Below are positions 1-15,665 of a stretch of 64,000 nucleotides of DNA, piece by piece. The notes below the pieces were generated by a model, which saw nothing but the letters and a program-made list of their open reading frames with translations, did no database searches and was not told the origin of the DNA. Every line of letters begins with the position of its first letter. Within the stretch, counting starts at the first letter, position 1. The DNA is taken from contig CM060830.1 in the NCBI GenBank assembly GCA_030762175.1, forward strand, positions 47,763,501 through 47,827,500. Direction: 5' to 3'. The position numbers were made by a program, and so were the translations under genes. This stretch comes from Metallyticus violacea (taxonomy: Eukaryota > Arthropoda > Insecta > Mantodea > Metallyticidae).

Positions 1-228
1 ATAGCAGCCGATGAATAAAATTAAGATATTTATTTTTTAAATTTTAGATTTGGACATTTCTCCTGTAGATAGTCATAAATTGGAATATTTTAATAAATAA
101 AATCATAAAATAATAAATAGAGTGTGGCATGCACTCATTACTCAAACCAACAAAAAACTAAATATGCTCAGTTTCCTATGGTCCTCAATGAAGTATTCTA
201 TTCTTTAGCTATATGAAGCTTTTCACGC

Positions 229-715
229 TGAGCAGGGTAGCTCAGATATCTAGTAATGCTTGGGATTCGTATTTGGGAGGTTCCGGGTTCAAATCCCTTG
301 CCGCTTGGATTTTTTCGTGGTTTCCCTTGTCCGTTAAGGCAAATATTGGGATGGATCTAATTTTCCGCTCTCCCGTTCACATAATTTCACTCCGTTGGTT
401 CTATTATATGGTCAAAAGTACCTGGGTAAGGTGAGCTGGTGAAGTATGATGGTAGCTTGCGCCATGGAAAAGTTTTTGCTCCGGCTCTGGTATCGAAGAG
501 GTCCTTTTGAAGGACTCGGAACTGTTTGGATGTGATTCCGTTGGTTTGGGGTGTTCTATATGGAAACAACTGTAGGGACTTGGTCTACGTTCATACCCCA
601 CGGCCCACGAATCCTGGCTGCCCGGTGTCTCCCTTATCTCATTCCTTTCTTCCGGAGGTGCCCCCACTGACGCCACTACTGTCATCTTTAGGGCTAGGCT
701 GAAATGCCGATCGTA
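229..715 (+). repeat. SINE-C copy 1, tRNA-headed, long body
   Basis: The 5' end looks tRNA-derived: an A-box-like GGTAGCTCAG at about 238 and a B-box-like GGTTCCGGGTTCAAATCC near 281-298. The body runs on for roughly 420 bases with no tRNA similarity. Copies in this window at 21.65 kb, 35.2 kb, 31.0 kb (minus) and 41.3 kb (minus) share the body, including the stretch 'ccgttggttctgttaca' and the 'cttcctcccggaggtgc' block near the 3' end. Open reading frames over this element are accidental. It is a non-autonomous retroelement that would depend on LINE machinery. Boundaries are approximate. Confidence 0.8.
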
Positions 716-2739
716 AAAAATGAAGCAACTTTTTATATATATTAAATTACTTATTTTAACGGCACAGTAAATGTATATAAATATTACGTAATCAATTATT
801 TAAGAAAAAAAAACTGCATCCATTTTATGTAATATTTATTAGCCCTATTGTAACTTCATTTTTTGTTATTTTATTATAAAGTTTTAAGGGAAATGTTTCA
901 ATATTTGAATATATAATTCAGGAAATTTGTCAGCAGGATTTTTCCAGTAATAAAAATTAATATCCCATTAAAACTTACCCATGATGCCAAGGTGAATCCA
1001 GGTTTCCAAGTCCCTTGTAAGTAGTCTTAAATATTGCGGACTGCAAGGGATAACAACTCGTTTTCAAAACCACCGTTGCTTAGAATATACTTGTACCCAT
1101 TCATAATCCGAGGTAAATATCCAGAGATCTTTTCAGCAGACACAAATAAATGTTTTTGTGAGCACGCAACCTTCACGATTGTTACGACTACATTAGTCCA
1201 AATAATGACAAACTTTGTTGCTCACGAAAGCCTCTCATTAAATCCTCACATTCACAACACGGCAATTAGTATAAGCAGCATTAATGTCTATTCTCCTATT
1301 CATTGTGCAATATACGTGTTATGTCAATAAAGCGTACACGAGATAATTGATTTCAAATAATATGATTTTCGGCTTTGGACGTTCAGTCAGTCATAAAAGC
1401 AGATATTATTACTATTATTATTATTGCTATTTTTATTATTGTGTTGTTTGTGCTGTTTACGTTACTAATAGTGCTTTTGCTTTAATTTTTTTTTCTGGTA
1501 ACTAAAATTTACATTTATTTTTAGTAAACTTTTTAACAATTTTAACAAAAAGATTACAGCGGCTGTCAAAAATTTTGCAGTGTTTCCTGTTTTTAAAAAC
1601 AAAGCCAAATTAAATTGCTAAATTTAAAATTTTCAGAAAATATATGCGAGTAATTCATGAAGTTTCCTTGAATTATGACAAAAACCTTGGTGTGCGGTGG
1701 GCTGATAGCTGTAACTCAAGACGAGTAACAGCGCTTGTAATTTTTCGATACACTGTAAATTCAGAAAGGTACAACACACACATATCAGCACAGATTTTTC
1801 AAGTTATTTAATAAAAAATGTCAAACGGCTGTTCGTGATTTTAAGCATGCTCTGAGGTGTGTTCTTGGTAACGAATCGTTTCTATAAAATCATGATTCTC
1901 ACACTCCCCAGATCTTACATTATTTTTAGAGCCCTAAAAATAATCGCACTAAAGATAAACTGAAAGACAACATAGGAACAACAATTGGAAAATTTTCGGA
2001 AGTATACTAATTTTATCAGAAGTTATCAGCAGTGCATAATTTCAGAAAAAAAACGTCATTTGCATCGTCAGCGATAGGAGGAGTTAATGGGGATATTGTG
2101 CATATATATGGCCAAAATACAGTCAGTCGGCCGATCACTGGGGCTAGCGCATATGACCGGCCGATGGCAGACTGGGACGATCTGTAATTATAAGCAGGCG
2201 AGACTATTTTTTATTGTTGCACTCTAAATGTAACAAGAACAGTTATAATGAAAGACTAAAGAAATGTATATTAAAGTACAAAGCTAAATATCATTTATTG
2301 TTTTTCGAGCAGAACCCTGGGGAATAAATGTGACATAGAATAAATCCAAAAACAGAAGAAGCTACTCACATTCTTTATAATCCACCTTGACTCTAAAGCA
2401 GCTCTATTCGCTATCAATTACAAACACTTTCTAGCTGTTTAACCCAAACACAAGAGCTAATTTCACTGGGTTAAAGAACATGTGGGAAGCCGAGGCCATG
2501 TCTAATATCAGAAGAAAAAAAAATGCTAGAAGATTATGTTCAAATTTGGAATAATATCGAATCAACACTGAAAAAGTTGCTCATACCAAACTATTACTAT
2601 TTAACCCCACACTTTCCCAGATATCGTCCTTGTTTCTCTGACCAAATTACATCCTTACCCAGTGCAACCACGGCTTTTTAAGTTTCTATTTTTATAAAAT
2701 GAAGAAACTGCAACAGCACAGAAAATTCTACACACACTA
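716..2739. other. Unassigned AT-rich DNA
   Basis: I see no convincing gene or repeat copy here. There is a short (TTA)n run near 1,405-1,425 and a GC-richer patch at 2,120-2,185 containing several CpGs. The short ORF at 1,034-1,330 shows no recognisable domain. Confidence 0.4.
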
Positions 2740-3640
2740 CTCACCATCTCATGACAGAATTCACCTTGTTTAAGAGAGGGCCAAAAAACAATTGCATAGT
2801 TAAAAATATAGAAGAATTAAATATTTTGCTAAAAATACCGGAAACTCTACTGAGAACAATGGAAGTAATGTGCAGGGCGGTTGTGAGGTCGACTATGACA
2901 TACGGGGTCGAAATTTGTGATTGGAAAAACACTGAGGAAATGAATGAGTTACAAACGCAGTTCTTAAAGAATCTTTAACTAAAGTGTAAATTCAAAAATA
3001 AGAAGAATTAAGTACTGGTTAAGAATAATACGGAGGGGGGGGGGATCAAGTACTTCTTCCAGTAGTTTGCCTGAGGGAGCAAATAAGGGAAGGGTGAGAC
3101 GTAGGTATGCTTGGGCATCAAAAATAATGAACGGCTTAGATAACGATGGACTAGGTTATATTTGTATATTTGATTAAGGGGAGCGGACATCACACAAAAT
3201 AGTTGGAAAATAATTAACAGACGTTTGCGAGATATAGATAGGCAAAACACTGAGCCTTAATGCACAGAAACAGTATCGCTTAACCTGCAGGCTGAAAAAG
3301 ATTAGGTGTGGGGGGAGGAATTATCTAGTTGCCTGTGGGAGAGCAGAAAGGAGTGGTCTCGTATGGCTCAGATTGGAGGTTTGGAAAGGAAATATGCTCT
3401 TGAGGAGGAAAGAATTTGCCTACTGTGCGAAGAAAGCGATACCTGGAAGCATATTCTAGCAGAATGCAGGGAAACGGAAATTAAGAAATGAGCATTTACC
3501 ACTACAATTTCTGAATTCCAACACAAGTTTTAACGCCTGCCTGGAAGTGTTGGTGCACGAGAGATACACACACAAATCGAGAATGTTTATAGCGAAGACC
3601 CAACAAAGAAGGCTAATGGCTATGGAAAAGAAAGGGGAGT
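2740..3640 (+). pseudogene. Non-LTR retrotransposon (LINE) ORF2 C-terminal relic
   Basis: Two short ORFs in succession carry pieces of a LINE polyprotein. The first (2,751-2,978) reads 'AVVRSTMTYGVEICDWKN', which fits the conserved block downstream of the reverse-transcriptase core in insect non-LTR elements. The second (3,306-3,491) reads 'EEERICLLCEESDTWKHIL', which fits the C-terminal CCHC-type zinc knuckle with the usual C-x2-C-x-H spacing region. In between lies a basic stretch broken by frameshifts and stops ('RRLRDIDRQ'). The reverse-transcriptase core and endonuclease are missing upstream. It cannot make an active enzyme. Clade assignment within the insect LINEs is not possible by eye. 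Confidence 0.7.
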
Positions 3641-6600
3641 TGGGGAGGAGGTGAGTAAAGGGGAAAAGGGTGGGTACCTCAGGGGTAAGAGTTCCATTCA
3701 TGTTTGTATATATGTATATAAAATTACTCATAGAAAACGTGTGATGTATGCATATCGATGTAATTCTATATATGTATGTATATTTTGATTGTTACTAGGA
3801 CGGTATTGTCCGCAAGGTCCATGCGACAGTTATAGTTATTTGAGTATATTTCAAAACTCTAATACTAAATTGTGCAGCATTCTTTTCCCCTGCTACCTGT
3901 GATCAGATATCACATCAGCATCGTTAAAGTAACGAGCTACCTCTTTTGTGTTCAACAAACTTCTAACTAAAATTAAATTGTCATTGAATTTTCCGTGGTA
4001 TTTTTAGGTAAAACATGAGTTGTAGCATTCTTTGTTGAAATTAAAAAAAAAAGTGCTGGCACTATTTTCTTGAAGAAAACGAGGGACAAAGCTACGTGTT
4101 TGGCTTATTATTTGTATAATTTTTGTCACACATAAAAGAAATATTGGAAGCCAGAAACGATTACATGTACAGCTTGCTACCACCACTAGAGGGCTAATGC
4201 ATGAAGGGAGAAGGCTTTGTCCCAGAGTACCCAGCCTAGCCTATGTAAGAGGCTTTGTGTATGCTTCCTACATGCAGTAATTATCTTAACTGCTTTATTT
4301 CCGTGCAGGAGATGACGGTAGCCTCTTACAGTTCTCTAGACAAATAACAGCAATGCAATTTAGCTTTGCTTTCATTTAAATGAAACATTTATTACTTGCT
4401 ACCGGCTGTTTACATAAAGAGGAAGAGTTTTCTGCAGCGTTAAAGACGGTCTTGTGTGTCAGAAGTTCTGCTGGGATTTAAGAAAATGTAATGCAAGTTA
4501 GTAGCCCAAACTTCTTTTTGACAAACCAAAGACTGTAAGTAGACCATACTGAGCAAAGTTAACAGCATTGTTCACTTCCAGGAGGCTGGTGTTTCAGATG
4601 CTCTCGCCTCTCTTTTATTTCACCCTGATTTTGCAGGATCGACAGGGTTACATATATTGGGGCGGTGTAGGCCCCAGGTTGGGCACCAATTTTTGAAGCG
4701 GTTTGGTATCGGCCTCACGTTGTGAATATAACCTGCAAAGTTTTACGGTAATTCTTTCATAAGAGAGAGAGCTCTGTATCCGTAACTCTTAACATTTCCG
4801 TCCTGATGCCTTCTTTAACTCCCTGTACCATATGGAGGTTATTGCTGTTCATTATTTTTTCTCTGTTCTATTGGTAACATTTCAAATCAATACATTACAT
4901 TACTTCACTAACACACTATAATTATCAGTATAGGCGAACTAAGAGCCTGTAACAACACAAAGACTTGAATGTTTTCTGAACGTCGTAATATACATATGAG
5001 CGCAGGAACTGTTTGCTATTATGACAAGCTGCATGACTGAGTCTTAAGACTACCATAATTCATCCAGGTGACCTGGGTTCATTCCCAGCAGTTGTAAGTG
5101 AGATTTTGGCATGCCATCATTACCTTTATCATTTAAATTATGTAGTCCGCTATTCTCCGTGTGCATTACAAAATGAACTATGCTACTGTCCTCTGTCACC
5201 CACGTGAGGAACTACAATATCCTTTCGGCAAGTGAGTCGACATTAGAACCCACGCTTTAATAGCATAAGTTTTGCAATCGAATTTTCCTGCAACTTTCAT
5301 AAAATATATTATGAACTTTTTCAATATCAGCAGTGTAATTACACGAGAGGTTAAATGTATTAAATGGAAATTTTGGTTCCAAGTGAAAAAAATCTAATCA
5401 AAAATACCCATAATTTGAGTTTTTAAAAGAAATAAAGTACATAACTTAAACTAAAAATAATTTCCCTTATAATTTTCAAGGAAATTGAATCAATATTTTT
5501 ATTACTAATAAGAAAGGTTATACACCAGAATGAAACAGGGATGCACACAACAATACTCTTAAAGGGAATGCAGGATAAACTGCGAAAAGTTGAAAATTTA
5601 ACACCATTTGAGAGCTGATTAAGAAACAACGAGAGGTAACAGAGTAAAAACTGATGAAGTCCGGCAAACGTACAGGCATTCGTTGTAGCAATCAGAAGGG
5701 CAGAGGTCCCCTGAAGTACCCTGGGACTTGTGTTACATAACCACAGACCGCCGCAAACAGCATTAAGGATTCCCCTCAACTCTCGGCTTCATGAACTAAT
5801 CCCCTGATTTACACAAACCGCTGCCTAGGTTTGCTTCCTCCGGCCTGCAGTCGAGGCAATTCTGTACACAAACCGTCTGCCTGAACATGCACACATACAT
5901 ATAGACAGAAAAAAGAAGAGCTCTTGTGTTTAATCCAAGACTTATACAGTCCTTGCCTTATCCTCTGCTTGTATGCAAAGTGTGGTTTGAAAACTGTTGG
6001 TGAGGATATTCAGATACGAGTTACAACATCTGGAAACACCAGGGGCCACGTTCTACGCCACTACTTCTTGAAAACACTCGCTGACCAATATATATCTTCA
6101 CAAAGGTTCGTGGTACTCTAATTGGGCAACTCCATCATTCCCAAAAGCGTGCAACTGGAAAAACTGACAAAACGACCGCCCTACGTCTTCAGTCCGTTGT
6201 GTTATATTCTTTCACGGATTACTCTTTTGAAATCCATTCCGGCTTCACAATCTCTCCAACGCCTGCTGGGCATTTCACCATTTCAGTGTTCCATTATGTT
6301 GACAGCTCAAAAGCAATTTTGGGAGCATTTACTCTTATATCTCAATGTATTGTCACGATAAAGACAATCCCGGCGCCTCCACCAAAATGTCACGAAACCT
6401 AAGACAACCAGGAACATGTGGACGAAGCCTTAGATAGTTTAAACAATGGCCATAAAAGTGAAAGGAATGTTTTTAAATTAGTAATTTGCTAAGTCATACT
6501 GTAATATATTAAACAATCTAATTTATGAAAATAAAATTAAAATATAGGACTGTACACCTGGCTTGACGAGCTAAAGGAGATAGGGCAATGATACTTCTGT

Positions 6601-8414
6601 ACAGTCTGGTGGTTGCTGTCCAGTTAACTCCTACTTGGCTGCTTCTCGAGCTACTCTTATGTAGGAGAATTCAAACCACCAATAAAATTAAAATTTCCAA
6701 GCGCCACTCTCAAGCAACTGACGTCTTCCCACACTTGCCAGGCCCATCACTAACAAATAAACAGATACTCAACAACGGACATGCCACAATATGTTCCAAA
6801 CACTCCTTTTTTGTATCTATTTAATTTTTGTGTTACAGCTTGTACTCTTATTTAACATTCGGGGTCCAATCTTCCAATGCACTTACTTTAACTGATTTCA
6901 AAATGTTCATATCTCTTATTTATTACTCAGGTGTCGTTGTTATAAAGAACTGCTAATACTATTTCATCATAAAACTTAATTCGTATTTGTTTTCTACTTT
7001 GGTTTCTTGAGTTTCTTCTAGCTGAACCATAATATAGGTACAAATGCATATATATTTGCTTAATTTAAACTCTATACTTGTTTATTCATAAGGTATTCCC
7101 ATACCTGAGTAATCAAAAATAGGATACGGTCCAGGATATGCTTACGCCGAGGAAAGTAGAAAAATATGATACAATACAACTGGTCGGCATTAAGGTTCTC
7201 GTCATTTCCTTCCTTGGTTTTACCATACGTAATATTTTGTTTTATATAAATCGTAATTTTTAACCGCCGTTCATTATTGTGACAGTTCCTGACCGTATGA
7301 AGTATGAAGACACGTTCTCCCTGGCCTTGTACACACCCCAATGCAATTTGGTATAAAGGGATGCGAGTGCTGTATATGTAGTTTCAAATTTTAAACTGGG
7401 ATTCGTTGATAGTTCAGATACAACTTGCTGCTTTTCACATACGCACCCTTGGATAGCAATAATCACGGATTATTTAAATACACTTATTTATTTTATTTTG
7501 TTGTATTTCTCAATTATTAAATAAAATATATACTTAACTTTTATTTGTTTCATTGCAAGTTTAAGTAAAATCATGAATGTTTTAGTTTATTTCAATAATA
7601 ATTCAACTATAAGGTATTGCATCTATTTGTTGCTTACAATAAATACCTAGGTAGAAGTAAAATTTTAATAAAAATATTTATTTTATTTAATTTTTTTCAT
7701 TCAAAGTTAAAAGAAACCTGTATTTCGTTTAAAGTACTTTCATTTAACGTGAAAAACTTTTGCTGCAAATACACGAAAGAGCTGTCTTAGGAATAAAAGT
7801 TAAGAACAATGCAGTTGGTGCAACGTCATCATGGGAGCTGGCGGACATTTAGTGCGCACAAAACGGTACTGCAAGGTAGCAGTCACATTGCCATCCATGC
7901 AAGCTTCCTATCCTTAACGTTCACCTGCACACTGAATTCTAGAATAGCAAGGATTTTTCAAAAAATATTCATGGTTTTAAAACGTTCATATTATAATCAA
8001 GTAGTGTACAATTGGAGAAAATAAATTTTTAGAATGAATCAAGAGTTGAACATGCAGGTTCCTTATCACCTATACGACTTAATATTTATTTTGACACTCT
8101 CTTATTTTAGTACAAATATATAGGAATATGCAAGACTATTCTAAATTTAAAAGAATGGAACAATTTTGAACATTTATTATAAAGAAACTATTTAGTTTAG
8201 AAAAGTTGGATAGGAAACTCTACAAGCTTACAACCGTAAGTATTGGATATGCCAGAGTTACAAGTTGTTACCTTACTCTCATAAAAACATTAGTTGCTGT
8301 AACGGTGCATGTGCATGACACACTGTTGTCACATTGTACTTTTAAAAAATTTATAATATAAGCAAACTTACGTTACTAAGTTGTTTTCTAACCATTAATA
8401 CCTCATACCTTCTG
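3641..8414. other. Unassigned AT-rich DNA
   Basis: No gene or repeat copy recognised. Short ORFs here (for example the 118-codon frame on the minus strand at 5,423-5,779) lack recognisable domains and sit in composition like the rest of the stretch. A tRNA-like B-box phrase occurs at about 5,072-5,093 but has no A-box partner that I trust. Long A/T runs are common from 7,480 to 7,690. Confidence 0.4.
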
Positions 8415-10099
<1,685 letters not shown>

Positions 10100-11110
10100 T
10101 GGATAAAAGTTAAAACTGTACAGCGCTAGTGGCAGAGCGCCGATACTTGTACAATACTTGTGTAAAATATATTTTCCTAGCCCAGCTCTTGTATTGTAGT
10201 CAAAACAAGAGGAAAATAGCTGCTAGTGTCAATAATAAACGCCTGCGTAGGCCTTGATAAGCTCTTGCGAGCAACACGCTTTCATACCGAAGCGAATAAA
10301 CGATCTTGATGGTTTAGGAGAAATTGCTACCACATGAAAACGCCGAAACAAAATATTACCAAAAGCGCTCGATGCAACTTCTAAGCTGCAGTGTGCAACT
10401 TTAGAAAACATTCCTTTGTCGAGGGGCAACTTTGGTAGATCTAGACCACGGATAGCAGGGAAGAGAGCATTGTGAAAGGAAGGAAGCAAGATAAAAAGAC
10501 TGTACTGCTTGCAATTTCCCTACTTAATTGAATTTTAGTCTTTGTGCGAGTGGAATCCATCGTAGGCTTCTGTACAGTTGTTAGCGGCAGCGTTCATTAA
10601 TTTTAGAGATGGTGTGCCAAAACGAGAAGAAGAGCTTAGCGGTGCTTGTACATTTCCGTTTAATTACAGGCGAAGTGGGGGGTTTGCGATCGCACACACA
10701 AGGGCTTGCCCCTTTGATCATTCAAATTTGTTAAAAAAAAGTTTTAAAAAATCCCCCCGCCCGTCTGTACCTGCCTTTTACTGTGCCAAGCGTTTTAATG
10801 GATGGATTGCTTTAAATGAATCGCAATTACCTAGTCACCCCACGCCTCAATAGCGGTGTAAATAACTGGTCGTAACCAGTCAATAGGACAAGACCTTCGT
10901 AGCCTGTTTGTGTTCGTGTTCTGTGAAGCATTCATTGGCTAAACGCGTTCGCGCCTTTCCTGTTCCGTTCTACCACTTGGCTTGTGAGAAAAGGCTTCGC
11001 TCTTGCATACAATTCACCAGCCTTTTATGCTATTGCGTATCGCGTTGTTCTACTGTCGACGGAGCCTGATGTCGATAATTTCCTAAATATTACAAGCCTA
11101 AGATTAATAA
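10100..11110. other. CpG-richer patch, unassigned
   Basis: This kilobase is richer in GC and CpG than its surroundings; I count about 15 CpG dinucleotides between 10,861 and 11,100. ORFs at 10,229-10,489 (minus) and 10,578-10,853 (plus) are open but have no recognised family. It could be a promoter-proximal or untranslated first-exon region of a host gene, or an old GC-rich repeat. Neither reading is proven. Confidence 0.3.
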
Positions 11111-11367
11111 GTATGTATTTTAAATAAAATACTTGAAAAATTACAAAAATAATAGAGTGTAAGTATTAAAGTAGTAAGAAGAAATGCTGCTGATCTACGG
11201 ATAATGGCAGATAATGCTCTATTTGATTGCATTAATGAAGAGGTTAAATTATTTAGTAAAAAAAATGCACTGTAGTGCTATAAAAGACGGCATCGTCACC
11301 ATATGTACTTCTTTCTTGACTAAAATACTACAATATGATACACATTTGAATAGCTCTTGGAGAGGTT

Positions 11368-11500
11368 TTTATTTACAGACGCTCTTTAGCACCTCAGGTT
11401 ATCAGATTCCCATTCAATTCAGGGCGCGATATCGCCGATAAATTTTTACGCGTAAGAAAAATCCATCGACCCTGGTCGGGATATAATCGTTTGCCTAAGT
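11368..11500 (-). repeat. SINE-A copy 1, internally deleted
   Basis: The minus-strand 3' part of SINE-A ('gacgctctttagcacctcaggttatcag') is joined, after 'gccgataaattttt', directly to the part next to the tRNA-like head ('cgtaagaaaaatccatcgaccctggtcggg'). About 150 bases of the usual body are missing. The tRNA-like head is decayed. Confidence 0.75.
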
Positions 11501-14500
11501 GTGTGCCCGCTATGGTGGTCTTATACGTCCATCTGTCGTCCCGCATCTTCTCGATTTTCACTTAAGTCTGGCGTCTCTTTCCGCGATGTCTGTTGGTAAA
11601 TTTTATCAATTTATTATGCTGCATTAATTATTCGGAGTGAGAACTTAATGCTTTAATCTCCGTGTTTAAAGTCCCAACCTTGAAAAAGTTGCTATATGCA
11701 GCGAGATTATTATATTTTTACTCGGAAAGTGGAGCCCAGCATCGCAAAACGGAGTTATAGTCGTCATGAATAAAGTTGTTGTTTATGTTTTTACTGAAAG
11801 CATAAAATAATTCTATATTTCAAATTTATTAATAATAAGCACTAAATCTGCGCTAAAGAGATGCTGAAAACATTCTTGTATTTCAGATAACTTTTCTTCG
11901 TGTTGCAATGGATTGGATTCAAATGTTTGGAAGAGAATATTTCGTTTCTTCGGACTTGTTCACGGCTGGCAGTTTGGGCCTATATCCTTCGCTCTGCCGG
12001 CCCAATAACTTAAATATTTTTACTCTATTTAAGATCACCATGACTGATAAGTAATTATAATTGCGTGTACCTTTCTGGAGTTCTGTCAAAACTACCTGGT
12101 CCAAAGTTACGGGAATATATCACATTTACTGAAAATCTGTTTTTATGAAATACTTGCTTACAAAATTACTGAAAAATAAAGCGCTTAAAGGGGACTATTT
12201 CCTCGCCTTATACGTTACATTTGCTTAGACCACAAGAGTTTACCCAAGTTCTCTCACACAAGAAAGAAAACTGCTTTTCGCTTTTCTCTCAAAACCATTG
12301 GAGAGGGTGCTTTCAAAACATAAGCACTTCAGTTAATACCAACTTGTCACAAAATACTTAACCTATGATTTTTTGATTTAGTTTTTTTCATTTGTTAATG
12401 AATGCTTTATTTAAAACAATTAATTGTTTTATTAGTATAACAAGTACATTTAATTTCCAATTAAAAAAGCTACTATTGTAGACAAAATAATTTATATTTT
12501 AATTATAATTACTGCAATCATTTTTACACTTTTAAAAAAAGAAAAACAATTAATAAATCACTTTAACAAAACAACTATGTAAGAATAGACATGTGCACAT
12601 AGGAGGAGTGAAATAATTGTACTTTAAGTACATTAATGTTTTACATGATTAAAATGATTTATTTATTATTTATACAAATCTTGCCAAGATGAAAAATGCG
12701 TATTAATATATCGTCTATCATTTATGGACATTAGTATGTATGTTTGAAGAAAAAAGTTGTAATTGTCATGCTTTTACTGTCACCTTCATAAAAAATTATT
12801 GCTCCATTTTTGCATTTTAAAACAATTTTGTTTCCGCTTCTTATGAGCAACTTCTAAAGAATCAAACTGCCTTCGGATACTCGTCACAGACTTGATCGCG
12901 AGATTGGATCCAATTTCTTGCTTCAGGGCCCTACATTTATAGCTGCGCCACTAGACGGTACTCAAACTCTGATACCTTAGTTATAAACCCCGTTCTTTGT
13001 CCCAGCAGTTTCTATAGTAGCTTCGTCAAATCACTGCTCGATCCCACACAGAACCGGGTCAAGTGATTTCCGTCTCAGGAAAAGGAATGAGAAAAAGGAA
13101 AATGGGGAGAAAAAAAGGTCTAGGCAAACCTCCTGCATCCAATTTGCAGTTTTCTTGAGAATCAGGGCTGCTACAACAGAAGTACATTCTTCTTGTAACA
13201 TCCTAACAATAAATTGGTATAACTGGATACAGTCAACTATCCCCAGATTGAAACCTGCTTTTGTGGATGTTCTCTAACTCTGTCACTGGACAAATGTCAA
13301 TTAAATTATTAATAAGTAAAGTGGGTCAAGAAGCGCTGATATTTCTGAGGAAACATCCAGTATCTTTATTCAATCTTACTGAAAAATCAGAAAATTTTGC
13401 CCGATTTTGCAATAAGTGTTATAAGTCAACAATCCAAACATATAATTATTTTCTTGCAAATTCGCTCTTTAAACTTCGAATGGCATTTATCTACTGATAT
13501 CTTTATTGATAAACTACGGCATTTCACATAAAAACGAATAATATCATTGACTTTGGTGGTAAGTAAATGACCTAAAACAAATTTGGTGCAGCTTTACTTG
13601 TTCTAGCCGGAGGGCTTTCCTTGTAAGAATTAGTTTAAATCGCAAGAGATCGTCCTGTCTCTGTGTTAGTATTGAGTTTATTTCCACTTAACAATACAGC
13701 AAGTTTCCACAGTACTCTTTTACAACCTCCCAGTCATACAAATGCAAACTACGAGGGGCCTCCATCTATCTGGTCCAGGCCATTTTAGTTGTACCCCTCA
13801 CAATTACAATTTTTACAATATTTCGTGATATACTAATGCCTTAATCTAAATTCCAAATAAACAGAATACCAATTACTCACTTCTATTGCATCAGACCCCA
13901 GTGCCCGGTTCATCAGCTAAACAGATCGTTCTAAATTTCTCTTCTCGTATAGCTTGTGTTGCAACTAACACACTAGGTCTAAGTAGCAAGGGGCTCTGTT
14001 TTGTATAGGAACTGCTTGAAAAGCTATAAACATCAAGAGATGGAAACAAAATATTTGGGTGCCTTACAGTGAATCATAATTTTGTCGATGTCATTTCGAG
14101 TGTATGTAGGACATGCAAACTAGGGGAACAAAGAATAAATGCATACAATGTGATAGTTATTTAAATTAATTTTTACGGAATTCATGCATTTAAAACTAGC
14201 ACCCGTTTATTTTCTTCAACGTTTCCTCTATTTTAGTAGTTTCGGTCATGAAATGTCGTTACTAATGCTGGATTTCGGTAAATAAAAATTCCGTTCGATG
14301 CATTAATAGAAAAATTCCAATTAAAATGTCTAAGCTGTTTAATGTTATCTTCTCAAGGTTATTTATTGTGCAAAATAACACATAAAAGTTAAGCTGAAAG
14401 ATATTTAGCAGTAAAACAGTCCTACTCTCTGTTTTATTAGCATTTAATTTGAAGACAGTGGCTCAGAAACAGTCAAGAATTCGCCATATCACATTTTTAT

Positions 14501-15239
14501 TGAACATTATTTTTACTAGATTTCTATTGTCTGTGAATAAAATTTTTAAAAAATCAAAAGTCACCATATACTAAATTTTTGCAACGAAAACAATAATAAT
14601 GGATCGCTATGCAGTATTATAAAATTCTTATTACTCTCTATATACAAAATAACGACGCCATCAAACCTACCTGCGTTTACACAGATTCAAGCTAGAATTC
14701 TGCCTTGCCAGTTCTTTTAGTCAGTTTACTGCAGTGCGCAGAGGAGGAAAATAAACTATATGGGAAATGGCGATTTGAGTCTTCCCTTCTTTTTGTTCCT
14801 TTTCCTTTTATGCCCTCCTTTACGATCTCGAAAACACATTTGTTATTCAGAAACTTCCCTGGTCTGGAGCGTAATTATCAGTAGAAATGTATCGCCTGGG
14901 ATGTAGGCCACTGTAAATGCAAAGTTTCTCCCACGAGACTCAAAGCAAATGTCGCAGACATGACCTGTCCTAAACACGTTTTAAATCACAAACTCCATGC
15001 GCACACATTGCCTTCAAATTGCCACACCCGTTAAATTATGATAGTAAAGCGAATACAATTTTTAAGCTAATATTCCCCCCCCCCCGAAACTTGCTTATTT
15101 TACATATACCTGAAAATCAACTAGAAGTAAAATATACTCGCACAGGAATAAATGTCCCATCATATAATGCGTCATCTTATACTAAAAAATGTGCTCCGAT
15201 TATTTAGGAATGAGTGTACGCTATTTATTTTTATTTTAG
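11501..15239. other. Unassigned AT-rich DNA
   Basis: No gene or repeat copy recognised. There are many A/T runs, and a C run near 15,066-15,076. Short ORFs such as 13,261-13,497 show no domain. Confidence 0.4.
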
Positions 15240-15625
15240 TAGAAAAAGTCAAGGTTGTTACCATAAACACGGGATTTATTCCAACAACCAATCGATGTCG
15301 GGATAACAGTTACAAAACTGCAGGAATATGATTTGATTTACGGAAGTAGCATGCGTAGCGAACACATAAGCTTTGTCCAACCTCGATTTGTGATGTCAGT
15401 TAACAGAATGTCGCAGTAATCGAAATGTGGCATAATCGATGTTGATACAAGTTGAATGTGGGCAAATTCTTAAGCCGTTTGAAGGAATGTAATATTGAGA
15501 ATATATTTTTTTACAACTTACTTTTGTTTTAATTTGTTAATTAAGATAACTGTCAAAACAAACACCGAGATTATTTACAAAACTTTTTATTGACACTTTT
15601 TTAAGTTTCACGGCAATTTTTCCTT
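15240..15625 (-). pseudogene. LINE ORF2 relic, region after the RT core
   Basis: The minus strand translates, across frameshifts, to 'NNLGVCFDSYL' followed by a hydrophobic segment, then the nucleotide equivalent of 'PHFDYCDIL' and a region resembling 'LDKAYVFATHAT'. These are landmarks of the region downstream of the reverse transcriptase in jockey/CR1-like elements. The same stretch recurs at 50,640-50,890 with recognisable nucleotide identity, including 'cgcagtaatcgaaatgtgg', so both are copies of one LINE family. No open frame survives. Confidence 0.65.
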
Positions 15626-15665
15626 ATAAGTAAGCACTACCTAGTATTATTTTTATTCCTTTTTT

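Noticed and set aside
5038..5210. tRNA-like B-box phrase 'tgggttcattcccagc' suggesting another SINE
   Set aside because: No matching A-box and no body similarity to the other families; too weak to call.
5423..5779. 118-codon minus-strand ORF
   Set aside because: AT-rich, no recognised domain, no splice or promoter support; consistent with chance.
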